Shown here: piece after piece, positions 17,298 through 25,904 of the stretch | Position numbering within the stretch: the first letter of the stretch is position 1 | Layout: each line of letters begins with the position of its first letter | Source of the DNA: Rhizobiales bacterium dw_265 | GTDB lineage: Bacteria; Pseudomonadota; Alphaproteobacteria; Micropepsales; Micropepsaceae | Length of the DNA stretch: 64,000 nucleotides | Assembly (NCBI GenBank): GCA_018449595.1 | Contig: JAAVUU010000002.1 | Coordinates: 1-64,000 of the forward strand | Direction of reading: 5' to 3' | Program-made: the position numbers and the translations under genes | The notes under the pieces: model-generated | What the model was told of the DNA's origin: nothing | What the model saw: the letters and a program-made list of their open reading frames with translations, nothing else | Databases searched by the model: none

Positions 17298-18455
17298 ATG
17301 GCACGCGCTTCCCATCCCGACCTGGTTCATTTCGCGCTGGCGGTGGGCGGCTTCGCCATCGGCACCACCGAATTCGCCACCATGAGTCTTCTTCCCTATT
17401 TCGCGCGCGACCTGGGCATCAGCGCGCCGACCGCCGGTTACGCCATCAGCGCCTATGCCCTTGGGGTGGTGGTGGGGGCGCCGCTGATCGCGGTCTTGTC
17501 GGCGCGGCTATCGCGGCGCACGCTGCTGGTCGGGCTGATGCTGGTGTTCGCCGTCGCCAACGGCCTGACCGGGCTGGTGCCCGACTATCGCTGGATGCTG
17601 GTGTTCCGCTTCCTCAGCGGCTTGCCGCATGGCGCCTATTTCGGGGTGGCGATGCTGATGGCCGCCTCGCTGGTGCCCGGTCACAAGCGCGCCGGCGCCA
17701 CGGCGCGGGTGCTGATGGGCCTGACGGTGGCGACCATCATCGGCGTGCCCTGCGCGGAGTGGCTGGGCCAGGCGATCGGCTGGCGCTGGGGCTTCGGCAT
17801 CGTGGCGGCGTTGTCGCTGCTGACAGCGATCCTGGTGGGCCTGTTCGCGCCCGCCCAGCCGCCGGACGCGGGCGCCAGTCCGCTGCGCGAACTGGGGGCG
17901 CTGAAGAACCGCGATGTGCTGTTGACCCTGGCCATCGGCGCCATCGGCTTTGGCGGCATGTTCTGCGTCTATACCTATCTGGCGGATGCGCTGCTGACTG
18001 TGACCCGCATGCCCGAAGGGCTGGTGCCGCTGGTCTTCGCCGTGTTCGGCGCCGGCATGATGAGCGGGCTGGTGATCGTGCCGCGCTTCTCGCACGGCCG
18101 GTTGATGCAGACGGCGGGCTGGCTGCTGCTGTGGTCGGCGGCGACGCTGGCGCTCTACAGTTTCGCTGTCGGCAATCCATGGGCCGCCGCCCTGTCGGTG
18201 TTCCTGATCGGGATGGGTGGGGCGCTGGCCCCCATCCTGCAGACCCGGCTGATGGATGTGGCGGGCGAGGCCCAGACCCTGGCGGCGGCGCTCAACCATT
18301 CCGCCTTCAATGTCGCCAATGCGCTTGGGCCGCTGTTGGGCGGCATCGCCATTGCCCAGGGCTATGGCATGGCCTCGACCGGGCTGGTGGGCGCGGGCCT
18401 GGCGCTGGGCGGATTGGCGATCTGGGCGGTCGCTCTAAAGATACGGCATCAATAG
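17298..18455 (+). CDS. AraJ/sugar-efflux type MFS transporter (DHA1)
   Basis: A 385-residue, 12-helix carrier. FAIGTTEFATMSLLPYFARDLGIS in helix 1 is the AraJ/SotB/YdhP signature, followed by GYAISAYALGVVVGAPLIA and FRFLSGLPHGAYFGVA. Members export arabinose, purine nucleosides or drugs. It is divergent from the GH3 gene, sharing a 115-nt promoter region, so handling of sugars released by that enzyme is possible. Its 3' end overlaps the cardiolipin-synthase gene by 21 nt in convergent orientation. Confidence 0.88.
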   Translation: MARASHPDLVHFALAVGGFAIGTTEFATMSLLPYFARDLGISAPTAGYAISAYALGVVVGAPLIAVLSARLSRRTLLVGLMLVFAVANGLTGLVPDYRWMLVFRFLSGLPHGAYFGVAMLMAASLVPGHKRAGATARVLMGLTVATIIGVPCAEWLGQAIGWRWGFGIVAALSLLTAILVGLFAPAQPPDAGASPLRELGALKNRDVLLTLAIGAIGFGGMFCVYTYLADALLTVTRMPEGLVPLVFAVFGAGMMSGLVIVPRFSHGRLMQTAGWLLLWSAATLALYSFAVGNPWAAALSVFLIGMGGALAPILQTRLMDVAGEAQTLAAALNHSAFNVANALGPLLGGIAIAQGYGMASTGLVGAGLALGGLAIWAVALKIRHQ

Positions 18456-19877
18456 CCGCGCCGCCGCATTGCGCAGTCGCAGCCAAACCGGCTCGGCCGC
18501 CAGCATGTCGGGCGTCAGGCGGGTGCCGCGCGCGATCTTGTCGTCAATCACCGCGTCTATGCGCGCCGTCAGGTCGCGGCCGGTGCATTCCAGGTCGAAC
18601 TCGAAATTCAGCCGGAAGCTGCGCGCGTCCCAGTTGGACGAGCCGATCAGCGCCCATTCCCCGTCCACCGTACAGAGCTTGGAATGGTCGAAGGGTTCGG
18701 GTGTGGCGGTGATCGCCGCCTTGATGTGGCGGAAGAAACGCAGATGCCCGCGCATCGCCCAGTCCATCACCCGCTGGTCGCTGCGCCCGGGGAGCACGAT
18801 CTCGACCTCCACCCCGCGCAGGCACGCCTGCAGGAGTGCGAACTGCAGCCGCGCGTCGGGCAGGAAATAGGGCGTGACAATGCGGATGCGCTTTTGCGCC
18901 AGGGTGATGGCCGCGCCCAGCAGCAATTCCAGACGGTAGATATCGGCATCGGGGCCCGAGCGCAGGCCGCGCGCGAACACATTGCCGGTCTTTTCCAGCG
19001 CCGGCCACCAGATGGCGCCGTCCAGATTCTCGCCGGTGGTGAAGCTCCAGTCGCTGGCGAAGGCGTCCATCGCTACCCTGACCGCCGGGCCGGCGACCTT
19101 GAAATGCACATCCTGCACTTTCAAACTAGGGGGCAAACCGGAGGGGGCCGATAAATTCTCCGCCCCGATATTGATGCCGCCGACGAAGGCCAGCGCCCCA
19201 TCCACCACCAGGATCTTGCGATGGTTGCGCATGTTGAGGAAGGGCATGCGCCATGGCAGCCAGGTGTGCAGGAAGCGTTCCGCCCGCACGCCGCTGCGGC
19301 GCATGCGGTTGAAGATCGCAGGATAGATATAGCCCGCGCCCAGCCCGTCGAGCAGCACCCGCACATCCACCCCGCGCCGGACGGCGTCGGCCAGCGCCTC
19401 GGCAAAGGCCCGCCCCGCCGCATCGTCGCGGAAGATGTAGGACGCCAGCGCCACGCAATGGCTGGCGCCGCGAATGGCCGCCAGCATCGCCGGATAGGCC
19501 TCGTCGCCGCCCCGCAGGATGTCCAGCGCATTGCCGTCGGTCAGCGGATTCTGCGTCACGCGGTCGCTGATGTCCGATAGCAGGGCGATGTTGGGCAGGG
19601 TGTGGGGGGCGGTGTTGGGCGGCAGGCTTTGGCGGAAATCGTCGCGCCGCCCCAGCATCAGCGCCCGCCGCGTTACCCGGTTGATGCCGAACAGGAAATA
19701 CAGGATGGAGCCGGTGATGGGCGCCAGCCAGACCAGGCCGATCCAGCCCAAGGCGCCGCGCACATCGCTTTTCTTCAGCAGCACGTCGATGGTGACGGTG
19801 AGCGACAACAGCACATAGGCCACCGCCAGCGTGCCTTCCACCAGCGGCGAGGACAGCAAGCTCGACAAGGAAGACAT
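18435..19877 (-). CDS. cls: Cardiolipin synthase (phospholipase D family)
   Basis: A 480-residue inner-membrane enzyme that joins two phosphatidylglycerol molecules to cardiolipin, or a close relative. Two N-terminal helices (about 12-32 and 43-65) are followed by two HKD motifs: HRKILVVDGALAFVGGINIG and HSKLCTVDGEWALIGSSNWD. That order and the length match bacterial Cls (ClsA/ClsB class). It is divergent from the EEP-family gene; the 100-nt gap holds the promoters. Start ATG 19877 leaves an ordinary N-terminal membrane segment. Confidence 0.9.
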   Translation of the reverse strand: MSSLSSLLSSPLVEGTLAVAYVLLSLTVTIDVLLKKSDVRGALGWIGLVWLAPITGSILYFLFGINRVTRRALMLGRRDDFRQSLPPNTAPHTLPNIALLSDISDRVTQNPLTDGNALDILRGGDEAYPAMLAAIRGASHCVALASYIFRDDAAGRAFAEALADAVRRGVDVRVLLDGLGAGYIYPAIFNRMRRSGVRAERFLHTWLPWRMPFLNMRNHRKILVVDGALAFVGGINIGAENLSAPSGLPPSLKVQDVHFKVAGPAVRVAMDAFASDWSFTTGENLDGAIWWPALEKTGNVFARGLRSGPDADIYRLELLLGAAITLAQKRIRIVTPYFLPDARLQFALLQACLRGVEVEIVLPGRSDQRVMDWAMRGHLRFFRHIKAAITATPEPFDHSKLCTVDGEWALIGSSNWDARSFRLNFEFDLECTGRDLTARIDAVIDDKIARGTRLTPDMLAAEPVWLRLRNAAARLLMPYL

Positions 19878-19978
19878 TGGCCCCGGCCCGGATTTTTCTT
19901 ATGCTGGGCCACTATAGGCGATTTGGCCTGCAACCTGTTCCACAATTCACCCGTTCAACCGGCATGGTTCCTGTTCAT

Positions 19979-20644
19979 ATGAGTGGCGGCTTGCGGGTGG
20001 TAAGCTGGAATCTGCTGCGCCGGGTGGGGGCGGCCGCGGCCGATGTCGCCCGGCTGGTGAAAAGCCAGCGCCCCGATCTTCTGCTGCTGCAGGAATGCAC
20101 CGAGGAGATTGCCGAACTGCCGTCGCTGGTGGGCGGGCATTTCTTCCGTCACCCCATGCAGTCGCGCATCTATGGCCTGGCGGCCTGGAGCCCGCACCCC
20201 TTTCCGCAATCGCGGGCCATCCGCCTGCCGGCCTCGATCCTGCCGGGCCGGGTGCCGCCGCGCCTGGCGCAGATCATCCAGTTCGCGGGCATCACCATCG
20301 CCAATGTGCATCTCAGCCACGGCCAGTTCCTCAACCGCTTCCAGTTGCGCCACATCATGGAGCAGATGGAAGGGCCGGCCGCCATCATCGGCGATTTCAA
20401 CGCCGTGGGGCCGGTGGGCTTTCAGGGCTTTTCCGACATCGGGCCGCGCCGCCGCACCCACCGCGCCGGCAACATCATCGCGCTGCGGCTGGACCGCTGC
20501 ATCGCGCGGGGGCTGGTCTGTTCGGCGTCGGAAGTGTTGGACAAGGGCCCCAGCGACCATCACCCCATGGTGCTGGACATGGCGGTGGACCCCGCTTTCT
20601 GCCTGCCCGCCATCGAGGAAAGCGCCCTGCTGGGCACGTTCTAA
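19979..20644 (+). CDS. Endonuclease/exonuclease/phosphatase (EEP) family protein
   Basis: A 221-residue metal-dependent phosphohydrolase fold. Motifs in order: RVVSWNLLRR, LLLLQECTEEI (catalytic Glu), IANVHLSHG, AIIGDFNAVG and GPSDHHPMVLDM (final Asp-His). No signal peptide with the ATG 19979 start, which I prefer because the family strand begins at once; an in-frame ATG at 19964 is the alternative. Substrate could be nucleic acid or a phospholipid headgroup; nearness to cardiolipin synthase hints at lipid work but this is only context. Overlaps the glycerate-kinase stop by 4 nt. Confidence 0.8.
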   Translation: MSGGLRVVSWNLLRRVGAAAADVARLVKSQRPDLLLLQECTEEIAELPSLVGGHFFRHPMQSRIYGLAAWSPHPFPQSRAIRLPASILPGRVPPRLAQIIQFAGITIANVHLSHGQFLNRFQLRHIMEQMEGPAAIIGDFNAVGPVGFQGFSDIGPRRRTHRAGNIIALRLDRCIARGLVCSASEVLDKGPSDHHPMVLDMAVDPAFCLPAIEESALLGTF

Positions 20645-21738
20645 AGCATCAGCCCGGCGGCGGTGCGTTCCAGGTTGGCGGCCGTGTTCGCCAGCATTTC
20701 CGCCAGCGGGCGTTCTTCCTTGTTGATCGAATAGGCCGCCTTCAGCCCGATGGCGGCGATCTGGTCCGGCGTGGCCGACAGCTTGCCGCACAGCGCGATC
20801 ACCGGCGTGCCCTGGCTCCTGCCGCACAGGCCCTGGATCAGCTTGCCCTGCGCGCTCTGGCCGTCGAGATGGCCTTCGCCGGTGACGATCAGGTCGGCAT
20901 TGCGCGCCGCGGCGTCAAAGCCGGTGAGGTCCAGCACGATCTCGATGCCGCGCCGCAATTGCGCGTTCATGAAGACCATCGCGCCATAGCCCAGGCCGCC
21001 CGCCGCGCCCGCGCCCGGCGTGCCGGCGACATCGCGGCCCAGCTGCGTCTTCACGACATCGGCGATGTGTTTCAGCCCGTCATCCAGTTCGGCCAGCACG
21101 GCATCGTCGCCGCCTTTCTGGCGGCCATAGATCCAGGCGGCGCCGCGCGGCCCGAACAGCGGGTTGGTGACATCGCACAACACCTGTACATCCTCGAACG
21201 GCGGCGGCGCGGCGACGATCCGCGCCACTTGCGCCATGTGTCCGCCATCGGGCGGCAATTCGCGCCCCGCCGAATCCAGGAATTTCCAGCCCAGCGCCGC
21301 CGCCGCGCCGATGCCGGCGTCATTGGTGGCGCTGCCGCCGATGGCCAGGATGGCCCGCCGCGCGCCGCGCGCTTTGGCGTCGGCCAGTTGCAGGCCGGTG
21401 CCGAAGGTCGAGGCCTTGCGCGGATCGCGTTCGGCCAGGGTCAGCCGCTGCAGGCCGCTGGCGTCCGCCATCTCTACCACGCAGGTAAGGCCGTCGGCCG
21501 ACAGGCCGTAGCGGCCCGTCACCGGCCGGCCCAGCGCATCCACCACCGGGCCTTCGATCCAGTGCAGGTCCAGCGGCGCGCGCAACACATCCAGCAGGCC
21601 CTCGCCGCCATCCGACAGCGGCATCTCGGTGACGCTCCAGCCGGGATGGGCGCGCGCAAGCCCCCTGGCGATGGCGCGGCAGACGCCATCGGCGGCCAGG
21701 GCGTCCTTGAAGCTGTCGCAGGCGACCAGAATGTTCAT
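20641..21738 (-). CDS. Glycerate kinase (GlxK/GarK family)
   Basis: A 365-residue kinase that phosphorylates D-glycerate to 2-phosphoglycerate (GarK/GlxK type). It begins MNILVACDSFKDALAAD, the standard family start, with MPLSDGGEGLLDVL, AILAIGGSATNDAGIGAAAALGW, FGPRGAAWIYGRQKG and TGEGHLDGQSAQGK, all family landmarks. This places it in the glyoxylate/glycerate route to lower glycolysis. The frame runs far upstream of ATG 21738, but that part overlaps the divergent FGE-like gene and lacks protein features. Confidence 0.92.
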   Translation of the reverse strand: MNILVACDSFKDALAADGVCRAIARGLARAHPGWSVTEMPLSDGGEGLLDVLRAPLDLHWIEGPVVDALGRPVTGRYGLSADGLTCVVEMADASGLQRLTLAERDPRKASTFGTGLQLADAKARGARRAILAIGGSATNDAGIGAAAALGWKFLDSAGRELPPDGGHMAQVARIVAAPPPFEDVQVLCDVTNPLFGPRGAAWIYGRQKGGDDAVLAELDDGLKHIADVVKTQLGRDVAGTPGAGAAGGLGYGAMVFMNAQLRRGIEIVLDLTGFDAAARNADLIVTGEGHLDGQSAQGKLIQGLCGRSQGTPVIALCGKLSATPDQIAAIGLKAAYSINKEERPLAEMLANTAANLERTAAGLML

Positions 21739-21766
21739 GCCGCTGGATACATGATTTGATGGCCGG

Positions 21767-22669
21767 ATGAAATTCCGCCTGTTCGCGATTCTGCCCGCCA
21801 TTCTGGTTGCGACCGTCCTTTTGGGCGCACAGGCCAAGCCCGATCTGGAATTTACCGAATGCCCGGCATGTTCGGTGATGGTGGGCCTGCCGGCGGGCAA
21901 GTTCCTGATGGGCAGCCCGGCGCACGAGCCCGGCCGGTTCGACTCCGAAGGGCCGCAGCATGTCGTCACCATCAAGGCCTTCGCGCTGTCCAAATATCCG
22001 GTGACCAGCGCCCAGTTCCTGGCCTTCCTCAGCGACACCGGCTACCAGCCCAGGCCGTGCAATCCGCTGCTCTTCCTGGGCTGGCGGCAATTGCGTCCCG
22101 GCCTGGCGGCGCCGCCCACCGATGTCGAGCCGCCGCAATGGCCCGCCGTCTGTCTGGACTGGAAGGATGCCGAGGCCTATATCGCCTGGCTCAATGCCAA
22201 GGCGCGCGCCGCCCATCCCGCCCTGGGCAACCGTAGTCCGTACCGCCTGCCCAGCGAGGCGGAATGGGAATATGCCGCCCGCGCCGGCACCAACACTTCG
22301 CGCTGGTGGGGCGATGAGGTCGCATCGGGCAAGGCCAACTGCAATGGCTGTGGCAGCGAATGGGACAACCGGCTGCTGGGGCCGGTGGACGCCTTTGCCC
22401 TGAACGGTTTCGGCCTGTCGGGCATGCTGGGCAATGCCTGGGAATGGACGGCGGATTGCTGGCATCCGTCCTATGTCGGCGCGCCCGGCGACGGCCGCGC
22501 CTGGAAGGACAGTTTCTGCACCCGCCACGCCATTCGCGGCGGCGCCTGGAACAACCTGCCGATCTTTGTGCGCAGCGCCGCCCGGGTCGGCGCCAGCGAA
22601 GACGGCGCCGACCAGGATTTCGATTATTCCACCCTGACCGGATTCCGCGTCGCGCGGGATTTACCGTAG
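21767..22669 (+). CDS. Secreted FGE/SUMF1-domain protein
   Basis: A 300-residue exported protein: signal peptide MKFRLFAILPAILVATVLLGAQA, then one formylglycine-generating-enzyme-like domain. Typical blocks are GLPAGKFLMGSPAHEPGRFDSEGPQ, IKAFALSKYPVTSAQFLAFL, YRLPSEAEWEYAARAGT, LGNAWEWTADCW and AIRGGAWNN. True FGE oxidises a sulfatase cysteine to formylglycine; many bacterial relatives have other or unknown roles. No sulfatase gene is in the window, and a CNGCGSEW segment adds two cysteines close together. It is divergent from glycerate kinase, 28 nt apart. Confidence 0.85.
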   Translation: MKFRLFAILPAILVATVLLGAQAKPDLEFTECPACSVMVGLPAGKFLMGSPAHEPGRFDSEGPQHVVTIKAFALSKYPVTSAQFLAFLSDTGYQPRPCNPLLFLGWRQLRPGLAAPPTDVEPPQWPAVCLDWKDAEAYIAWLNAKARAAHPALGNRSPYRLPSEAEWEYAARAGTNTSRWWGDEVASGKANCNGCGSEWDNRLLGPVDAFALNGFGLSGMLGNAWEWTADCWHPSYVGAPGDGRAWKDSFCTRHAIRGGAWNNLPIFVRSAARVGASEDGADQDFDYSTLTGFRVARDLP

Positions 22670-22674
22670 CCGCA

Positions 22675-22692
22675 GCTGGCTCTTGAGCCAGC
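22675..22692. repeat. Palindromic hairpin, GTAGC...CCAGCGAAGG family
   Basis: Perfect 8-bp stem (GCTGGCTC / GAGCCAGC) with a TT loop right after the FGE-like stop, preceded by CGTAGC and followed by GAAGGC. The same frame of bases surrounds a hairpin at 35549-35566. It lies between convergent genes and may end transcription or be a dispersed palindromic unit. Confidence 0.6.
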
Positions 22693-22701
22693 GAAGGCAA
22701 A

Positions 22702-23415
22702 TCAACGAAGCACAGCCTTTGGATCGAGATTGATCGTCAGGGTCTGCGTCTTGCCAAGCTTCGCCGACGGCACCTGGATCGGCGAGGCCAGCAGGGCGGC
22801 ATCGCGGGCGCTGAGCGCCATGTCGCGGAAGGCGGCGTCGGTGTGCATGCGCGCCTGGTCCACCACCTGCACATCGTCGATCACCCCGCTTTTCAGCAGC
22901 CGCACCCGCACCAGCACCGGCATGTTGCGTGCGCCGGGAATGCTGAGGTCCGGCAGCCAGCGCCGCAGGATCTGCGCCCGGATGAAATCCTTCAGGGCAT
23001 AATTGCCTTCGCCCGTGCCGTCACCCGCGCCGCCGGGGGCGCCGCTGTTGTCGGCATTGGGCAGGGCGGTGTCGGCCGACTTCAACTGTGCCAGGCCGCG
23101 CAGCTTGGCCGCCAGTTCGTCTTCGGGTTCTTTGGTGCCTTTGGGACTGGTGCCTTCCGGCACCGGCGCGCTTTCGGGATGCGACCGCGCCACCTGAACC
23201 CGCACCGCCGGGGCAGGCATGCTGGCCTGGCCCAGGGTGCCGCCCAGCACGATCTCCACCGGCAGGGTGCGAAACTGCGTCTCTTTCACGCTGGGGCGCT
23301 GGGTGAGATACCAGAGCGCTGCCAGCAGCAACAGGCCGTGCAGCAGCAGCGACAGCGCCACGCCGCCGCCGTCTTTCCTGACCCGCCCGGTCCATCCTTC
23401 CATCCAAGCCTGCAT
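22702..23415 (-). CDS. TonB/TolA-like energy-transducer protein
   Basis: A 237-residue envelope protein with one N-terminal signal anchor (about residues 17-39, GGVALSLLLHGLLLLAALWYL), where the SxxxH pattern (SLLLHG) of TonB/TolA anchors that contact ExbB/TolQ is visible. A proline-rich linker spans about 60-125, then a C-terminal domain (ALKDFIRAQILRRWLPDL ... MPVLVRVRLLKSGVIDDVQVVDQARMHTDAAFRDMALSARDAAL) of the TonB_C/TolA_C type. It would span the periplasm. No ExbBD or receptor genes are next to it. ATG 23403 is an alternative start four codons in. Confidence 0.75.
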   Translation of the reverse strand: MQAWMEGWTGRVRKDGGGVALSLLLHGLLLLAALWYLTQRPSVKETQFRTLPVEIVLGGTLGQASMPAPAVRVQVARSHPESAPVPEGTSPKGTKEPEDELAAKLRGLAQLKSADTALPNADNSGAPGGAGDGTGEGNYALKDFIRAQILRRWLPDLSIPGARNMPVLVRVRLLKSGVIDDVQVVDQARMHTDAAFRDMALSARDAALLASPIQVPSAKLGKTQTLTINLDPKAVLR

Positions 23416-23461
23416 GGCGCCACTCTATGAATTAACCTGGGGCTGCGCTATTGGAGCCTGC

Positions 23462-24073
23462 ATGAAGATCAAGCTTTATCAGAACGATCTGCCCGATGGG
23501 CTGGACCTGGGCAATGTGGTCGCCATTGACACCGAGACCCTGGGGCTGAACCCGCATCGCGACCGGCTGTGCCTGGCGCAGCTGTCCTCCGGCGACGGGG
23601 TCTGCCATGCGGTGCAGTTCTCGGACGCGCGTTACGAAGCGCCGAACCTGAAAAAGTTGCTGGCCGATCCGGCGGTGACCAAGCTGTTCCATTTCGCGCG
23701 TTTCGACATCGCAATGTTCCGGCAATATCTCAAGGTGGACTGCAAGCCGATCTATTGCACCAAGATCGCCTCCAAGCTGGTTCGGACGTATACGGACAGA
23801 CACGGCTTGAAGGACCTGGTGCGCGAGCTGCTGGGCGTGGATCTGTCGAAGGAGCAGCAGTCGTCGGACTGGGGCGCCAAGGTGCTGACGGAAAAGCAGC
23901 TGGCCTATGCCGCCAATGACGTCGCCCATCTGCACCAGCTCAAGACCGTGCTGGATGCGATGCTGGCGCGCGAGGGCCGCAGCCACCTGGCCAAGGCTTG
24001 TTTCGACTTCCTGCCCACCCGCGCCGAACTGGACCTCGCCGGCTGGGAAGAGGTGGACATCTTCGCGCATTAG
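23462..24073 (+). CDS. rnd: Ribonuclease D (short DEDDy exonuclease)
   Basis: A 203-residue 3'-5' exoribonuclease. Exo I AIDTETLGLNPHRDRLCLAQL (Asp, Glu), Exo II HFARFDIAMF and Exo III YAANDVAHLHQL (Tyr and Asp) are all present. It lacks the HRDC domains of E. coli RNase D, as usual for the alphaproteobacterial form found just ahead of kdsD/lpt genes. It trims 3' ends of tRNA and other structured RNAs. ATG 23462 gives the direct family start MKIKLYQNDLP. A 182-nt gap with a promoter separates it from kdsD. Confidence 0.92.
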   Translation: MKIKLYQNDLPDGLDLGNVVAIDTETLGLNPHRDRLCLAQLSSGDGVCHAVQFSDARYEAPNLKKLLADPAVTKLFHFARFDIAMFRQYLKVDCKPIYCTKIASKLVRTYTDRHGLKDLVRELLGVDLSKEQQSSDWGAKVLTEKQLAYAANDVAHLHQLKTVLDAMLAREGRSHLAKACFDFLPTRAELDLAGWEEVDIFAH

Positions 24074-24170
24074 TGAGGAACGGCACGCGGCCGCTCCTGC
24101 GCACGCCACAAAATCCCTCGCGCCGGGCTGGAACCTGCCACCTTGCCCCCGGGAGCGTTTCGGGCGAAAA

Positions 24171-24188
24171 TTGGCACGAAATTCGCTT
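24171..24188 (+). promoter_or_regulatory. Candidate sigma-54 (-24/-12) promoter for the kdsD-lpt-rpoN operon
   Basis: TTGGCACGAAATTCGCTT matches the sigma-54 consensus (TTGGCACG-N4-TTGCW) except for C instead of T in the -12 element; the diagnostic GG-N10-GC spacing is exact. It would start RNA near 24197, about 60 nt before the kdsD ATG, and would make rpoN transcription depend on its own product. Not tested against background frequency. Confidence 0.5.
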
Positions 24189-24255
24189 AACGCCGCCGTA
24201 ATCTGGCGCGGATAAGCTGCCGGCGCAGAAAACGCCCAATAGACCAAAGGCTTAG

Positions 24256-25263
24256 ATGACGCCCGCCAAGGCCCCGCTCCATTCTGTCGAAGCCGCGGCC
24301 GGCGACCTGGCCGCGGCCCGCCGGGTGTTGCTGACTGCCAGTCAGGCGCTGGCCAGCCTGGCCGGGGACCTGAACGGCGAGTTCACCGGCGCGGTGGGGC
24401 TGATGCTGGCCACCAAAGGGCGGGTGATCGTCTCCGGCATGGGCAAGTCGGGCCATGTCGGGCGCAAGATCGCCGCCACTTTGTCCTCCACCGGCACGCC
24501 CGCCACGTTCGTCCATCCCGCCGAGGCCAGCCATGGCGACATGGGCGCCATTACCCGCAACGATGTGCTGCTGCTGCTGTCCAAGGGCGGCGAGACGGCG
24601 GAGATGGGCGACCTCATCACCTATGCCAAGCGTTTCCGCATCCCCATCATCGCCATTGCCTGCAATGCCGCTTCCACCCTGGCCAAGGCCGCCGATGTGG
24701 CGCTGGTCCTGCCCGACGCGCCGGAAGCCTGCGCCATCGGCATGGCGCCCACCACCTCCACCACCATGATGCTGTCGCTGGGCGATGCGCTGGCGGTGGC
24801 GCTGATGGAGCGCAAGAATTTCTCCGCCGACCAATATCGCGATTTCCATCCCGGCGGCTCGCTGGGCCGCGCCCTGATCCGGGTCGGCGACCTGATGCAT
24901 GCCGGCGCCGAAATTCCGCTGGCGCTGCAAGCCACGCCGATGCGCGAGGTGCTGCTGGCCATCGCCTCGGGCCGGCTGGGTTGCGTCGGCATCGTCGATG
25001 AAGCGGGCCTGCTGGTCGGCATCGTCACCGATGGCGATGTGCGCCGCCATTTCGAGGCCGGCATCGACGCGCTCACCGCCGGCGACGTAATGACGCCCGG
25101 CCCCAAGACGGCGCGGCCCGATCAATTGGCCGCCGAGGCGCTGGCGCTGATGACCGAAAACAAGATCACCCAGTTGTTCGTGCTGGCCGGGGATGCCGCG
25201 CCCCAATCCATGCCTGTGGGCGTGATCCATATCCATGACTGCCTGCGCGCAGGGTTGGCATGA
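24256..25263 (+). CDS. kdsD: Arabinose-5-phosphate isomerase (KdsD/KpsF)
   Basis: A 335-residue isomerase making arabinose 5-phosphate from ribulose 5-phosphate, the first step to Kdo for lipopolysaccharide. An SIS domain (about 35-200) contains GRVIVSGMGKSGHVGRKIAATLSSTGTPA and HPAEASHGDMG; two CBS domains follow (about 215-330). This is the standard KdsD layout. First gene of an operon in which each next gene starts inside or just after the previous stop (4-nt overlap with lptC). Confidence 0.95.
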   Translation: MTPAKAPLHSVEAAAGDLAAARRVLLTASQALASLAGDLNGEFTGAVGLMLATKGRVIVSGMGKSGHVGRKIAATLSSTGTPATFVHPAEASHGDMGAITRNDVLLLLSKGGETAEMGDLITYAKRFRIPIIAIACNAASTLAKAADVALVLPDAPEACAIGMAPTTSTTMMLSLGDALAVALMERKNFSADQYRDFHPGGSLGRALIRVGDLMHAGAEIPLALQATPMREVLLAIASGRLGCVGIVDEAGLLVGIVTDGDVRRHFEAGIDALTAGDVMTPGPKTARPDQLAAEALALMTENKITQLFVLAGDAAPQSMPVGVIHIHDCLRAGLA

Positions 25264-25904
25264 TGGTCAACACGCCGCAGTTCGACTGGTCGGCGCGCAT
25301 CCGCACCACGGCGTCGGAGGCGTTGCGCTATTCCCGTTTCGTGACCCTGATGAAGCGGGTGCTGTCGCTGGGCGCCTTCCTGATCATCGCCGCGGTGCTG
25401 GCCTTCTTCTTCGTGGCGCGCCAGCCCCGCCAGTTGCAACTGGCCTATGAAAGCATGGGCCGGGTGCAGAACGATCTTTCGATGATGAAGCCGCGCCTGA
25501 CCGGCACCGACACCAAGGGCAACCCCTATGTCATCACCGCCGATATCGCAGTGCAGGATGCCCACAACAGCAAGAAGGCGACGCTGAAAAACCTGCAGGC
25601 CGACCTGTCGCTGGACCGGGGCAACTGGCTGAACGCCAGCGCCAGGGCGGGCATGGTGGACATGACGACCGGCCAGCTGGAATTGAAGGACGGCATTTCG
25701 GTGTTCAGCGCCAACGGCTATGAGCTGCATTCCAACAGCGCCTCCGCCAACCTCAAGCAGAGCGTGATCCACGGCCATGAAACGGTGACCGGGCAGGGGC
25801 CCGACGGCACCCTGCGCGCCGACCAGTTCCATGCCGACCGCGCCACCGGCCTGCTCACTTTGACGGGCCATGTCCAGATGTCCCTGATCGGAACCAAGAA
25901 ATGA
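25260..25904 (+). CDS. lptC: LPS export ABC transporter periplasmic protein LptC
   Basis: A 214-residue protein with one N-terminal membrane anchor (about residues 36-56, VLSLGAFLIIAAVLAFFFVA) and an LptC/OstA-type beta-jellyroll: YESMGRVQNDLSMMKPRLTGTDTKGNPYVITADIAVQDA and DLSLDRGNWLNASARAGMVDMTTGQLELKDGISVFSANGYELHS. It hands LPS from the LptB2FG transporter to LptA. ATG 25260 overlaps the kdsD stop by 4 nt; a second ATG at 25263 is equally possible. The stop overlaps lptA by 4 nt. Confidence 0.88.
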   Translation: MMVNTPQFDWSARIRTTASEALRYSRFVTLMKRVLSLGAFLIIAAVLAFFFVARQPRQLQLAYESMGRVQNDLSMMKPRLTGTDTKGNPYVITADIAVQDAHNSKKATLKNLQADLSLDRGNWLNASARAGMVDMTTGQLELKDGISVFSANGYELHSNSASANLKQSVIHGHETVTGQGPDGTLRADQFHADRATGLLTLTGHVQMSLIGTKK

